Shown here one piece after another: positions 1 through 13,500 of a DNA stretch of 64,000 bases; within the stretch, counting starts at the first letter, position 1; every line of letters begins with the position of its first letter. The notes beneath the pieces were generated by a model. That model searched no databases. It was not told where the DNA came from and saw only the letters and a list, made by a program, of their open reading frames with translations. The DNA lies in the NCBI GenBank assembly GCA_018894105.1, contig CM032123.1, positions 7,007,001 to 7,071,000 of the forward strand. Reading direction: 5' to 3'. The DNA comes from Jacaranda mimosifolia (taxonomy: Eukaryota > Streptophyta > Magnoliopsida > Lamiales > Bignoniaceae). The position numbers and the translations under genes are program-made.

Positions 1-1036
1 TTTCCACATGACATAATCATCATATCTACATCTGTCTTCAAGTTGATATCTGTTCCAGCCGTTATGTTCACATTAGCTGAGGCATCAACTTAGCAGTTTT
101 GATTTCCCATGACATTGTTCAACTTTTTGATGTGATCATTGTCTCTAGCTTGGTGGCAGGTGGCTTGCTTACCCTGGACTTAGAATATAACAACCATAGC
201 CAAAAGAAGTAAACATGGCACTTTTCAACTCAAAAACCTGCAAGAGCTATCCTGTCTGAGCCATCTGAAAAAGTATCTATTCTTCTACACTACTATAGTT
301 CTCACTAAAGGAATCATGTCCAACATGGGAACGACTTCCCATATAGGAATAGATAATAGTAGCGTAGACAATTGAACAGGTTGTCTAGTTAATCGAAATC
401 TATAAAGGATGTCAGAGAGCAAAACGAGCTTTGCCCCCAAGAAAGTCTGGGATTCCGTTAGAAGGATGTAGTTTGTTCTATTATTTGTCCAGTTGCATAG
501 CGAAGGCAGCACTAAACATTTGTTGATGGCTTACAAGATCTTTCAATATGAGAAATGGCATCATATTTGACATTGCAGTTTGGAAGAATTTGTTTTCCTG
601 GACACTGTTTTGTGAGGCTAGCAAAATCAGAGTATATTGCCATTGGCTAGTTCAAGATGAGAGTAGATTGTCTCATATAGGAGAAAAATATAAAAGACAA
701 GGCCAAGGCCGGTCACATAAGGTGTTCCAAAAATGTTTCCTAAACAAATTTCAAGCATCGAGAGAATACATGAAGCAGCAAACTGAACAATCAAAATAAA
801 CACTTTTTTTGTGTAAGCGTATTTGTCCAACATATTCTCCACTGGGTTGAGCATTAATTTCATCTAACCTATAATAACCATAATTGAACCATTCAAATTA
901 GCCTACATGTTTAAGTGTAAAGAGTTATTGAGAATAGTTAATGATTGTCAGAATTTTAATTCATGACATGGGCAAAAGTTACTTGATACTAGTAAAAGGA
1001 ATAACAATAATAAAAGTGGCAGAACAAGTTAGTTAC

Positions 1037-1566
1037 CAATGCGGAGCCAGCGGGCAGCCCAACTTCTTGTTGGATCCATGACAGAGATTATCCTATTAAT
1101 AAAATACCACTTAGAATTTCAGATATGGGAAAACCACAAACACCATATGCAGTAGATTTCAGAAAATAATTTTTCTCTTTTTTTATTTCGAGCATTTCTA
1201 TTTGGGAAAAAAAGGAGGATTAAAAGAGAAACAAACCCAGTGAAATTGGGGGTTGTGCAGTCAACAACTCGCTCATGATCATCCTCCATCTGAAAGAAAG
1301 GGCAGTTCTCACACCCTGATTCCCGAAACTGCAATGATCATAAAATCACTATAGGAGTAGCAACAATAGCTTCTCATATCATTCGGGTGGTTAATCAACA
1401 ACAAAGGTAAAGGAAAAACAATAGGAGCGTATAAGTTTCGAGGGCTTAAGCCAACCTGGTCATAAGTCTTGACAAGACGGCAACGAAGGCAGGCTCTGAG
1501 CTCATGCCCAAAGCTTGTGGGTATTTGCGCCACTACTGCTCCTCCTCCTCCCCCTTGACTTGCCAT
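1037..1566 (-). CDS. SPT4: Transcription elongation factor SPT4, partial (exons 1-3)
   Basis: SPT4 pairs with SPT5 to form the DSIF-type factor that keeps RNA polymerase II processive in the nucleus. Exons on the minus strand are 1566-1456 (37 codons), 1328-1237 and 1092-1037, all with GT donors and AG acceptors and with phases that join. The protein starts MASQGGGGG and continues into the conserved IPTSFGHELRACLRC. The four zinc ligands of the family are present as C26-x2-C29 and C43-x2-C46. They are followed by DHERVVDCTTPNF and the SWAARWLRIG segment. About 86 residues are seen of the usual 115 or so. The last exon (the segment starting KF.PG.Y and ending near PPKR) is not found between 1 and 1036, so intron 3 exceeds 1 kb and the gene runs off the left edge. 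The glycine run near the start is longer than in the homologues I recall. Confidence 0.93.
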
Positions 1567-2394
1567 AACAAAAAATCCCCAATATCCTGCTACAAGTGGA
1601 ATTAACAATTGGCAGGTATTAGGAATCTTTTCCAAAACTTGCTTTGTAACTTGACGTAAAAGGGATTGTTCAAATTATTGATTACAAGGAAGAGGAGTGT
1701 AATTTTCTAAAGGGACACTGCGCTGTCCAGAAAACTGTTTTTTTTTTTTTTTTTTTTTTTGTTAACATTGTTATAACCAATTTCCTTGGCTTCCCATCAA
1801 ACTCATCCCTATGAAACAACAACCAGGTCTTCGGAGAAAATCCCAAACTTGATTGTTTCCTTAAATTTTCAACATAAATTGAAGCACTTAACAAGAACCC
1901 TACATCAAGGAAGGCTCTAAGTTGTCCATAAGTTCTTCATTCACACAGAAAACTAAGCCTTGACTCTTGACAGATATCGCGTATATACATAGACGGATAC
2001 ATAATATTCTCGCATATCTGATGCACCCCCAGTCCTGCGATTCTCCCTCCCGCACGCATGAAAACAATGCACCTCTCAATAAGAAAAAAAATCAAAATAA
2101 TAGAACTGAAAAAAAATATAATACAAACTAGGGAAAAAAAACATACGTTGAAAAATCTTGGGTGCAGTGAAACTCTACCACAGACGCAATCGGACACCCA
2201 AACAGTATCGCAAGATTCAGGGTTTGAGAGGGTTTTTACAGATTTCAATTTTCTTCTGGTTTTTGTTTGTAAATCTTCTGGTTTATATTCAAGATTGGGG
2301 AAATTAGAGGGCGGGCTTTGATGGGCACTAGAGTCAAATCACCTCTCAAACACAACTCTATAATTTTTGCTTTTCTTTCCTTTTTCTTTTTGGA
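1567..2394. other. SPT4 upstream region
   Basis: This stretch should hold the SPT4 promoter and 5' untranslated leader. It contains a T tract at 1739-1760 and A-rich stretches at 2085-2140. I see no convincing coding exon or sharp TATA element. Short open frames here lack recognisable domains. Confidence 0.4.
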
Positions 2395-2860
2395 TTCAGA
2401 AATATTTAGGGAATATTTTGTTATAGAAAATATAATCAAACATATATTTATTTTCCTTTCAAAATACTGAAAAAACAAATCTCTAAATATCCACTCTTAT
2501 CCCTTACTATTCCCAACATTTTTCCATTTTCAATATATACATACATATTATATATATATATATATATATTATATATTTTATTATTATTCTAACAATAAAA
2601 AAATCACTCAATTTCACTTTCACCCAAAAACTTAATAAAAAAATATTGATTTGACTGTTACAATAACAATACCTTCCCAAAATATAAACAAACATACCAA
2701 AATTCTTCAAAACCAATTTTTAACTATTCTCTAAAATATAATTAACAATCCATTACATTCCTCAACACTACTTTCACATTCTCTAATCTTAGTTTCACCA
2801 TTTATTTTCCCAAAAAATATATTAAAATCACACAAAAAATATAGTCAAACATTCGTTAAT
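2395..2860. repeat. AT-rich MITE-like element, family B copy 1
   Basis: The segment shares an ordered set of motifs with 36493-36838. They are a (TA)n run followed by ATTATTCTAACAA, then TTTTTAACTATTC, then AAAATATAA and ATTACATTCC, and a right end of AAATCACACAAAAAATATAG. The two copies align over most of their length. No coding potential is visible. A relative sits in intron 2 of the TAF4 gene at 11690-12055. The exact left end is uncertain because the terminal repeat is degraded. Confidence 0.6.
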
Positions 2861-3459
2861 TTTTTTTATTATTTATGCACAAGATTTAAAAATAATAAAA
2901 TTTATTGTCTTAACTTTTTTATTTCATTTCAGGATTTTGCCAAACATATTTATCTCATCTTATTTAAACAAAACGAGTAAAAGGAAAATGGTTGTTTCTA
3001 ATCATTAAAATTTTATTTTATTTAATGAATAATACACAAGCCCAAAAATGACACAAAAGAGTTAGTAGAATAGTAAAATAAGAAAATAAGTTGTTTACTT
3101 GTGTGAAAGATGTTCTCACAAACATTATAATGAGAGAGTTCTTATTTTATATATATATATATATATATATATCGTTTTTCATGATATTAAACTATATTTA
3201 AATAATACTTAAAATTGATACTTATTACACTCGTCTATTTCAATATCAACCATTTCTCAAATCTTAAATTAAGGACGCACACACTCCAAATTTAATTGGA
3301 CCAAACTTAAAATCCAATATATGACAAATAATTTGGTCCTCTTTAAGAAAAATACTATCACTATACTTTTTATAAGTATGGATAATCGAATTTAATCAAA
3401 CCAAGTACGTCAAAAAAGAATCCCCATATTAAAGTTATTTATTTAAGGGTAGCAAACGC
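2861..3459. other. AT-rich intergenic DNA with (TA)n microsatellite
   Basis: No gene is visible. A TA dinucleotide run occupies 3149-3172. The rest is low-complexity AT-rich sequence. Confidence 0.6.
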
Positions 3460-3740
3460 TTAGGGCCTATTCTTTTGGTTTTGGGGTGTTTTGTAGAAAA
3501 AAATTTGGGAGAAAAAATTTGAAGAATGTGCCATGTATTTTTTTTTTTTTTTTTTTGTGGGGGGGGGGGGGAGGGGGGACATTAAAAATGAATTGTTATT
3601 TATTTAAGGGTAGCAAACGCTTGGGGCATGTTCTTTTGGCTTTTGGGTGTTTTGTAGAAAATATTTTTGGAGAATAAATTTTTGAAAAATGTGCCTTTTT
3701 TTTTGGGGGGGGGGGGGGGAGGGACATGGAAAATGAATTA
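3434..3740. repeat. Tandem duplication, 161-bp period, with T/G homopolymers
   Basis: Copy 1 starts at 3434 and copy 2 at 3595. Both begin GTTATTTATTTAAGGGTAGC and run through GTGTTTTGTAGAAAA to GAATGTGCC or AAATGTGCC, then a T run and a G run. The duplication includes the left MITE terminus, so copy 2 contains a second, internal version of that terminus near 3624. Confidence 0.85.
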
Positions 3741-4024
3741 AAAATAAATTGTTTGTTCTTTTATATTTTGGGAGAAACAAATTTTATTATTAATATCAAA
3801 TCAATTGCTTTTTGATTGGACTTTAGGGTGAGAATAAATGATTATATATATATATATATATTTGTAATGATTGAAATATTGTTGTTTGATGTTTTGTAAA
3901 TGAATTGTGAGGATGAATTGTTGGGTGTCTTGTTTTTTGGAAAAAGAATTGAAGAAAGTGTACCTATTTTATAATTGTTCTAGGAGAATGAATTTTATTT
4001 GGAAAAAACCAAAAGAACAAGCCC
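3463..4024. mobile_element. MITE with 20-bp terminal inverted repeats
   Basis: The left end 3463-3482 (GGGCCTATTCTTTTGG...) and the reverse complement of the right end 4005-4024 (GGGCTTGTTCTTTTGG...) match at 18 of 20 bases. Flanking trinucleotides are TTA (3460-3462) and CTA (4025-4027), which would fit a decayed 3-bp target duplication of the PIF/Harbinger (Tourist) type. The element has no open frame. The left part carries a tandem duplication of about 161 bp that begins just outside the element, with poly-T/poly-G tracts in each copy. The superfamily call is an inference from the flanks. Confidence 0.7.
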
Positions 4025-4027
4025 CTA

Positions 4028-4582
4028 CCGTAATTACCAAGTATTTTCACGCCTAAATAATGAAAATTATATCAGTCATTAATAAGCATTGCTCACACTA
4101 TGCTAGACATGACTTTCATACTTGCAAGCCCCTCGACATAAGAGAGAATCTTGAGTTTATGTTTGAAGATCTGATAAATTTTGATAATGTAATTATATTA
4201 ACTACAAAATTTACAGTCAGTAAGGTCTAATTTATAACTCCTAAAACATCCAACCAAACACCGTCTTAACAGGAAACTAGCATTCCACATGGCGCCCAGA
4301 TATACCCTCTCCATTAATAGCACATGTGGGTAACAAAGACACAGCATCTTTTGGTATCACAAGAATCAATACATTTAGAAAGATAATTCATCTTTTCTCC
4401 TTTCTCTTCCTATCCTGCCTATGCAAGGATAGCCATTGATGGTAGAAACAAAATCAATCACAACCATTGATTTTGAAGTTTGTGTACCCAGGATTGCACT
4501 CCTGTCACATAATTAACCCACAGGAGCAGCACCATCTTCTCATGAAAGTTAAATGCCAACTTATATTGGATGGTTACACCTT
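4028..4582. other. Region downstream of TAF4
   Basis: This should contain the TAF4 3' untranslated region on the minus strand. No other gene is visible. An open frame on the plus strand across 4467-4721 is a shadow of the TAF4 last exon. Confidence 0.4.
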
Positions 4583-7500
4583 TTATTCGCCGGCTGGATC
4601 GACACTGACCTTGTTATACAAACGGTATAGCAGTGTGGATTTCGCCATTTGGGGCTCCCTTTCTAACACGGCAATCACATCCCTAGCTGAGATACTCCGG
4701 GCCACCCGTGGCACAATTTGATTTCTTCCCACTTTTCTAACCGATGCTGTATATGAAACAGTAAGTTAAAATATCTCCAAGAGAATACAAGCAATCTAGG
4801 TATGACAGTTAAATACAAACATAGCATGTTTTTTTATTGTATATTTGGATGTCATATTAGCCTAATGCTACCTTTGGACTTTAAAACATGGAGAGGAGAA
4901 AGACAAGGAAAACGAAAAGGTCCAGAAAATAAAGCACAAAGTAATGTTAATATTTTCCTCAAACATAGCCAAATGTTTCAAACATATTTTCCTTTATTTT
5001 GATAGGAAAAGAGAATTTAGTGACAAAAAAGAGAGACATGCAGTCAACAACAAAAAGCTAGAAAGTTAAAATGCATATGCTATGATAAAAAAGTAACTTC
5101 TCATTCCTATATTGATCAAAAGAGATCCTAGCAGATGCTCCCAGTAGTTTTGCGCAGAAAAAAAGAACAGTCCCTATTCAAACGAGCAACAGAAATAGTC
5201 TATGTTGACTGCAATGGATGCAACTAAACCTACAAGTCAAATTTTCCTATCTGTCCGAATGAGACAAATATTGCCAATAGAGCACACTGTCAAAGCATAT
5301 TTAAACCTCGGACCTCTAAAATTATTCAGAAACATGCAACAAGGTATTCAGCAGTTCCATTGCACAATCAGAAAATGTAAAATATTATCATCTCAAGTTA
5401 TTCTTCACACTTCACACTCAGCAGAGGAAGTTACCATTGCACTGACAAATATATGTTTAGAGAATAGCAAAAGTGGCTAACAAGATTTAATCAAGTTCAA
5501 AGAGGATGCTACAATGGGTAAAGATTGTCAATATATTTCACGATGAAGCGGCATCCTGTCGAGCACTCGGTGATAGCAGCAGCATGAAGCACCCCAAGTG
5601 ATTGCAAATTAATTCATCCTGATACTTGGGTGAGCCACATGGATCCTCCTACTCCACTCTGGTTTATTAAGTGTTATATTCCTACTTAAACCTCATGGCC
5701 ATTGCTTTTCAATAGCTTTATATTCTCACTCCCATAAGTCTGTTGCAAAGGTGTAGGCAAAATTGCTTTCATGTACTTAAGCATAAGTTGATAATAAACA
5801 AGTAGGGGTCAGCCAAATCCACTCACTGAAGCACCATGATTTTGATATTTAAACATGAAAGTAAAAGCTTTCAGCTCAAGCATAAAATATGTTGGCCAAT
5901 AATCAAATATGGACATCATTCACCAGATGAGTAGGATCACTGTAGAGGAATTCTGTTTAATTAACCAAAATCACAGGATTCTATAAAGATCTTGTTGTGA
6001 TTTGTGGACATCAAAATCATTTAGAGAGACCCCTATGCTGACAAATGAATGCGTTAAACAATTTAGGACCTATGCAATTGAAAGGAGTTTCTCCTAAACT
6101 AATTATGCAGAGGCTCATCAACAGGGACAAGAAAATTAAATTAATTTTATCGTTCTTTTAGATATGTTTGGACTTTGGATTTTGGTGAGGAAAAGGAAAA
6201 AAGAATATATTTGTGTGTGTGTGTTGGTGGGGGTGGGGGGGGTGGGGGTGGGGGTGGGGGTGGGGGCATAAATGCCTACAAATTGAAGGAAGGAAAAAAA
6301 TTTCCTTTAGTATTTTCTGCACCAGAAGCCATGGTCTAATGATAACCTTAAATTTTCCAGTAGAGACCAATAAATGTGTTCATATTTTTAGATTCTATAG
6401 AAAACAAGTCGTAAGGTGTTATGTTTATTAACTAGTTTTGCTCCCTGATAATCGAACTTACCAGGAGTGGTAAGAGCAGTTGAAGAATCCCGCTTTTCTG
6501 CTTCCTGATTTTCCTTTGTGTTTCTTGTAGAGGTTGCTAAAGGCTTTCGTGCCACATCTTTGACAGGCTGAGAACCAGATGATGTATCAGATCCTCCCTG
6601 CTTCTGCTTGGCCTCAATCATTAATTGCCACCTTGACAGCATGTCACCCACTCCAGTAGCTGCTCGGACAGCAACATTTGCAGCTGTTGCGCGCATTTTA
6701 TCATCTTCTTCCTTGTTAGCCTGCAAAAGGAGAGAACATAGAAAGATTCCTATTACATGTTTCATAACGAATTAAATAAATTTTAATCTGGATACCTTTG
6801 TTGATCTTGCACGATTTTCATCCTTCTCCTTGTCACCATCAACTCCAGCAGTACTCTCAGGCTGCATTTCCCATAAAATCAAGAGACAGATTCATACAGT
6901 TTCTGCCAGGAAACAGGCAGAATCCACATTAAACTAACAAATAAGTGGAAACACAGGATACTTACGTCATTCAGTTTTTGTGACTTTTCAGTTTCTGCCT
7001 GCTTTTTTTCCCATTCTTCACGAGCCTTACGGTTTATTGTCATGATTTCTTGCCTAACATCTGAGGTGATGATAGTTTTGTGCCTTGGCTTCTCTATATC
7101 AACTCGCTGCAGAAATAACCAGAGTTCAGCTGAGATAAATATTCAAAAAGGTAGTGGACTTCACTTCAGAAAGAGGTAATGAATGGGGGAGAGAAAAGAG
7201 GGGGGTGGGGTGGGGTTTTTGGGTGGGAGGGGGGGTGAGGGAGATAGAAGGGGAAAAAAAGGAGAAAAGAAAGAAAGACAAGAAAAGAAGAGGCACAATA
7301 AGTAAAAGAAAACCATGAAACTAACCTGTTTTGAAAGTCTGATGGCACCAGATATGAGTCCATGCATTCTCTCTTCCACACACTAAAGTAGCATATTCCA
7401 CAAACAAACAAATATGTCAGTGCTTTGAGAAAAGTTGTCATGGAAAAAATATTTTCTGTTCAAAATGACAATAATAAGATAGTTTTCTATGTCAACTATA

Positions 7501-10500
7501 CTCTCAAAGTCTCTGACACTGAAGTCAGGTAAAACTCAGTTCTTTTAGGATAAGCAAGCCTGCAGCAGCTTCTCTCTTCTCAGAGAAGCCTTATCGATTG
7601 TCAAATGAAACCAGTTAAACATACTTAAGTCACTTATGGTGATATATTTTTCCTATAGAACAATACAAGAAATTCACATTTAGAGCATAATTACGGCTAT
7701 CGCAGTCTCACCAAGGACAAGCATCGCTCCACATCGTTGCTCATATTCTTTAAACCGCATTTGGCCACTGCCAGAAAGCATACATGTCACTAAAAGTTTT
7801 AACCTTTATGATGCAAAAATGCAACCCAGGAATAGATTGAACGAAGATAATCAGAACAATTGAAGACTGTTCGCGTAGAAAAAAATATTAACTTATTTCT
7901 ACCACTTTCTTCTGAAGTGGAATCTTGTTCAAAATCAGCCTTTCTTCTTCTTCTTGAACAACCCGTCGGGATGCCTCTGAAGCCCGGCTGTCTTCCTTGG
8001 AGCCAGAAAAGAGTTGTTCCTCCTCCTCCTGTTTATGTATTTTATTTCATACGACAAGCAAAAGCATGATTTGTCCCAAGGATTATAAGCAAAAACAATG
8101 ATGTGGGATGGATGGAAACATGATTTTGTTCCTTGTATTTCCGGAGAGCTTACCCTGAGATTAACTCCGCTTACTGCAGTAACATCATTGAGATGTTCAA
8201 TGCTTTGATCCAAAAAGGCTCCAGAGACTTTCTGCTTCTTACTGTTTGAATATGTTTATAAGAACTCACTACTAAATGGAAAGAATAATACAATAAAGCA
8301 TTTTACATCGAAGAAAATTTGTTGATCTGCATTAATAAATGGCATCACCTTGATGGAGGGGAAGAACCAGGTGTTTCTAATGGCTTCTTCTGGCCAACCA
8401 AAGGCTTTTTGGGGGGAGCTTTGGAATTATTTCCAGGCCCAAGAGGAGAAGTTAAAGAAGGCATCCGAGAATTTGACTGACACAGTCAGAAAAAATAAGG
8501 CAATGAGATGAAGTAGCCAGTGATTATTATAACACATAATAATCATCACAAATCTTCTGAAGAACAACAGTTTAAAAAAAGGAAAAACGAAAAACCTTCT
8601 TTCTTTAGGAATTACTACTTATGATAGAGAAAACACACCTAAAAGAAAGATAAGGAGGGGATGTCTAAGCTTGGATGGACAAGGAGATACTGGGTTAGCC
8701 ACATGAGAAACTAAAATAGGAAAACTAACAACTACAAGCACAACTTAGCAGGAACGATTCTTCTATAAGAGCTTCTTTAAAGGCTTCTAACATTCTATAA
8801 TTTTGAGTAGAATGTGCAGAGTTTGCAGACTGCAATGCACATGAAAAGTTGACCTCTCAAACCAAAGATTTCAAGGAGCTCATTGTGACTTGTGTGCAGC
8901 ATAAAATTACAAACTCCAGACACTTGCCACTTGACTCATCCCTCATCTCATAATTTTCCCTGGTAACTAACTGGATAAACCATCAATGACATTGACTGAT
9001 TTTTATATGAAAATTAGCAACACGGCTTAATGCAGTGATTACAGCTTGGTAAAGGACAGAAAATGAGCATAATCTATCTTCTCCTTCATAAATACTAGCA
9101 AAGACTACATCACTTTCCACTAATCCTTACAGAAGCTTCAATAGTCAGTGACCAGGCAAGATGCATATGCTATTTTACTTAGGTTTCACATGCTGGTTAT
9201 TTACATCTAGTAAGCTATCCAACAGTTAAAATCAGCAGAATTTCATTGATCCATGTGATTTCTTGATGCAAAGAATCTGAGTATAACAACCATCTTGTCA
9301 GCTTTTCATGCATATCTTTGTATATGGCATCTGGATAAAGAGGGGATCTCATTAATCTATTTTGAAAGCCAAGCATTAGGGAAAGGTGGAAATCACAACA
9401 GAGAAACCAAAGAGTCGTTAAATACCAAAATGTTCGTTTCCATTGGGCTCGCAATTGAAGAGGAAACCGAATTTGTCAGCACCAGGCTTGTAGGTGGTGT
9501 GAATCCTGTTCTAGATGACTGCATCTCAAAAGATTCATCCTTAAAATTCCCTGGAGCAGCACTGCCCGGTTTAATTGGTGCAGAAGACAAAGAAGATAAA
9601 CCATGTGGGGAAGACAACTGAGCTTTATGCTGTTGTTCATTCGACTGATCAACTGGTTCCTGTTTTACATGAGCCATTGATGATGAAACACCAATTTTTG
9701 GTTCTTTGTTCACAGTTGATGGCCACTGGACCTGATTCTGTTGCAGTGCTGTGTTGCTGCTGTTCATGTGAGTCAGACTTCCTGTCTGTATTTTCTTGGG
9801 ATCGCTAAGAGAATGAGGCCTGTCAAACTTAGGCATGTTCATCATATTCATGGCCTGGGACGTCGGCCCTAAGTGATTAACAGTCATGTTCTGATGAGCT
9901 GGAGGCTGCCTCATCTGAGAATCATGAGGCGGTGGTCGGAGAGATGTTGAAGATGTAGCATTAGTTGCAGGGAAAGGCGAATAACTACTCCCAGCAGTTC
10001 CATATGTGGGAAAAGATGTCTGTGAGAAGTGCATATGCTGCTGCTTATTAAGTCCCTGTGTTGGAAATGCAGGATGCTTCCTGTCCTGACTTAAAGCACC
10101 CGAACTGGAAGCCGACATTTGGCTTACTTGAGCTCCCTGTAAATCTGCTTGGCTTTCTGCCTCACGTGAATTTGCTGCATTACTATCACTTGTTGAATTG
10201 CTTAAATCTGTTGGCATTTGAGCTGAAAAAAGCAGAAAGAGGAGTTTTGTTAGCAGAAGAGCTGGGAGGTTTCTGAAGAATTGGCAGATTAAATGGGTTT
10301 AAGAGAAGGATTTGCACCAGTTGATGACACTTGCATTTGTCGTGCAGAGGCCTGAGGCTGTGACTGAAATTGATTGGGGGCAGCCTGTGAGTTCCTAGCA
10401 GCCTGACTTTCATTATCTCAAATTAATCAAACTTCATTTCCAGGACATTAAAGTCAACCATAAATGCATTAAATGACATGATATTTATCACATACCTGAG

Positions 10501-13500
10501 TCTGCAGTTTGTATACAGCCATTTTTAACATCTGGTCCCCGACAATACCTCTCATGTGTCGGACAAAACCATCTTTAGAGATCTCATTTTTCTGGAAACA
10601 GATGCATCGTTGTTAGAAGAAACTAGTGTAATTTGTCATTCTCGACATTAATGTGAACACTTCCAAGAGACTATTCTTTAAAAAGTACTAAGCAACCAAA
10701 AACTACCTTCAGTTTAAAGTAAAGGGTGTGAAGTTGCATAGCTCTGTCCTTGTCAAGTTGGGGTTGTATGATAGGAAGCAACATGCCAAAAGGCACTTGT
10801 TTGTTCAATTTCAGCGTGGTACCTGACTGTTGATTACTACTGGTCATTTGCTGTTGATTATTTATCCCCGAGGTCATTGCCTGTTGGCTACTCATCCCCA
10901 TTCCTGTAGCATGTTGATTCATTGTTGACATGACCTGTTCATTACTGATTCTCATACTTGTTTGTTGATTTCCTTTCCCCGTTGACAAAGACTGTTGATC
11001 ATTTGACCCCATTGTCATAGATGGACGATTACTGATATTTTGTAATTTTTGCATCTGTGATTCTCTTTCTGGATTCTGTCCATGGTCTGGCTCTGGGATA
11101 TGGATGGGCAGTTCTCCAGAAGTTTGTATAGGTTGGGATGCTGGGAAAGTGTTTTGGTCATCTTGCGGCTGTGTATGTGGCAAAGGGTTAAGCTCATGGG
11201 AGGAGCCATTATCCTCTTTTCTGTTCTCAGAGTCCGAGCCATGTTGCTGTATCTCCAATTGAGACGAATGTTGCTCTTTTTCCTCCCTAACCATGGGATC
11301 TTGCCCACTTTGGAAATTAACAATTCCATCATGGCTGGAAGTTTGCCACTGCGGAAGAAACTGACTTGTGGTTTGACCGCTTCCCTGAGATAAGGCTGCC
11401 GCATTTGTTGAATTGCATACAAGAGGAAAGATCATCACGTCTTAGAATGGCATCAATATTTAAAAACTTGAAGAATAAAAAAAACACAACAACAACAAAT
11501 CAAATACCAGTTTGGACTGCAAAACTGGTATGCTTGGCCTATTTTAATTTTTATCTTCAAATACAAATATATATTTTCATCCAAAAAAAAACTAAAAAAC
11601 AAAAAACACCAAAACAAATCTATATACTCTCTTTATGGCTAATTATGAATTGGTGAAACTTGTTTATATAAAAAATTTCACAGTATATAAAATGTAAACA
11701 AAATGTTTGGTTGCAAATTGCCAATTCATTTTCCAACTCCCAAAATATAAACAAACAAACCATACACATTCCCCAATCTCACTCTCAAAACCCACCCAAA
11801 AAGGCTCAAAATACCCTTCCAACCCATTCCCAAATGTCTAGCTCACATACATAAATAATTTTAAAATATCAATTTCACCCTACCAACTCAACAAAAAAGT
11901 TGTTAATATGACATCTTGTCCCCTCCCAAAATATTCTCCAACTACCACTCAAAATACAAACAAACAACCATCACATTCCCCAACCCTACTTCCCAAAAAA
12001 CCATTTTGCCAAAATAGTTTGGCAAAATACTCCAAAATGTAAACAAACAAGCACAAAAGATTGCTGTCGATTCAAAACAGGGAACTGAGTTCTGATATAA
12101 TGCTGATTCAAAAGAACTTAACTCTTACAGAATTGATGAAAAAAAGAGTACTGATTATAGAACCTATTCGCCTGTCTGGTAAAAACCAGCGGACTAGTTA
12201 TTATGTATCAAACCATAAATGACAAAAGTATTTGCCCTATGGTAATTGCCAAGTTCATCAAAATGAGACAATAACAAGACAAAGTTCGTTGAAGTGATCC
12301 TCATAATCTCTGAATCCATTCAGGCAATCAAATTACAGCTAAAGTGAACCGTATCTTCATATCTCAGAGGTGAGTATAAATCTAAGCCTCCAAACAGAAT
12401 GAAGGAAAAGTAAAGATATAAGTTGGTTATAAATGCATGATCAATTCCATTTTCTTGCCCAATATTTAAATTAGTCATCGATTTTATCATCCCTAAAGCA
12501 ATTTAAAGATGGGAATTGTAAGATATGCTAGTAGATTAATCTCAAGCTTTCCTCCGGTCTCTTAGTGCTTACTTTATTAATCCACTTGCAGAAACTTCTG
12601 TGTCATTAGTCAGTGGCAGAATTCAGAAACATTTGATGTGGTCAAGTCATCAGTTCTCAGAAGAGACATGGGTTTGATATATCTTTATTCTTTACCTATC
12701 AGGTACATACATCAAAGCAGATTCACTGATATTAGCCATGCTTCTACACTCTATCAATTTTGACATCCTAATATTTTGAGGAAGGGTATAACATGATTTT
12801 CATGTCCGGCGAAAATCTAATTTTCTAGTGATGTAAAGAACCTTTAATATGAAAGCTCAGATGAAAGCCAGCTCCAGAAATCATGATGCTGGCTCCGTCG
12901 CTCGGTCCGAGTTCATGCAATAATTAGATAGGAATAGATATCTTGAACTTGAACATATTATCCATTATAATCTGATTCCCATAAACTCTTTCAAGGTATT
13001 CGTTCTGCCTTCTTTCCAGACAACTTCAGAATATGAATTTCTACTGCCCTTTTGCTTCAAAGAACCAAGCAGGGCCATAGCTCACATAGTACAACTAAAC
13101 CCTAGACTAATGCAATATCATAGGTTTTCTAGGGCAGAACAATTACTCACACTATCTCACTAAAGACCCTAAATTTCCACTCTCCTGGACTCGTTAAACT
13201 GCGAGCTCCACGATTGCCTATTGTGCAAATTCCATCAAATCCATGTTAAACATTTTCTTCATTTTCTCCAGAGAAAAATTAAATCTCAACAAAAATTTAT
13301 GTTGGCAACCAAAGAGTAAACTTCATCAAAATCTCACCTGCCAACACATAATAAAATTGTAAAAAATCGACGACCAGAATTTCCATTCATAATTTAAACT
13401 TAAAAAACAAAATAAATCACTCCAATTAGTCAATTAAAATAAATTATTACCGCCGTCAGAATCAGAGGGCTGATGAGATGTGGAAGTATTCCCTTCAATG

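Noticed and set aside
4467..4721. Plus-strand frame of 84 codons
   Set aside because: It is the reverse strand of the TAF4 last exon, which matches the family well.
6158..6370. Histidine/proline-rich protein frame
   Set aside because: It arises from translating the G-run tract in TAF4 intron 14.
9295..9808. Plus-strand frames antisense to TAF4 exon 6
   Set aside because: Shadow frames of a Gln/Ser/Pro-rich exon with no domain of their own.
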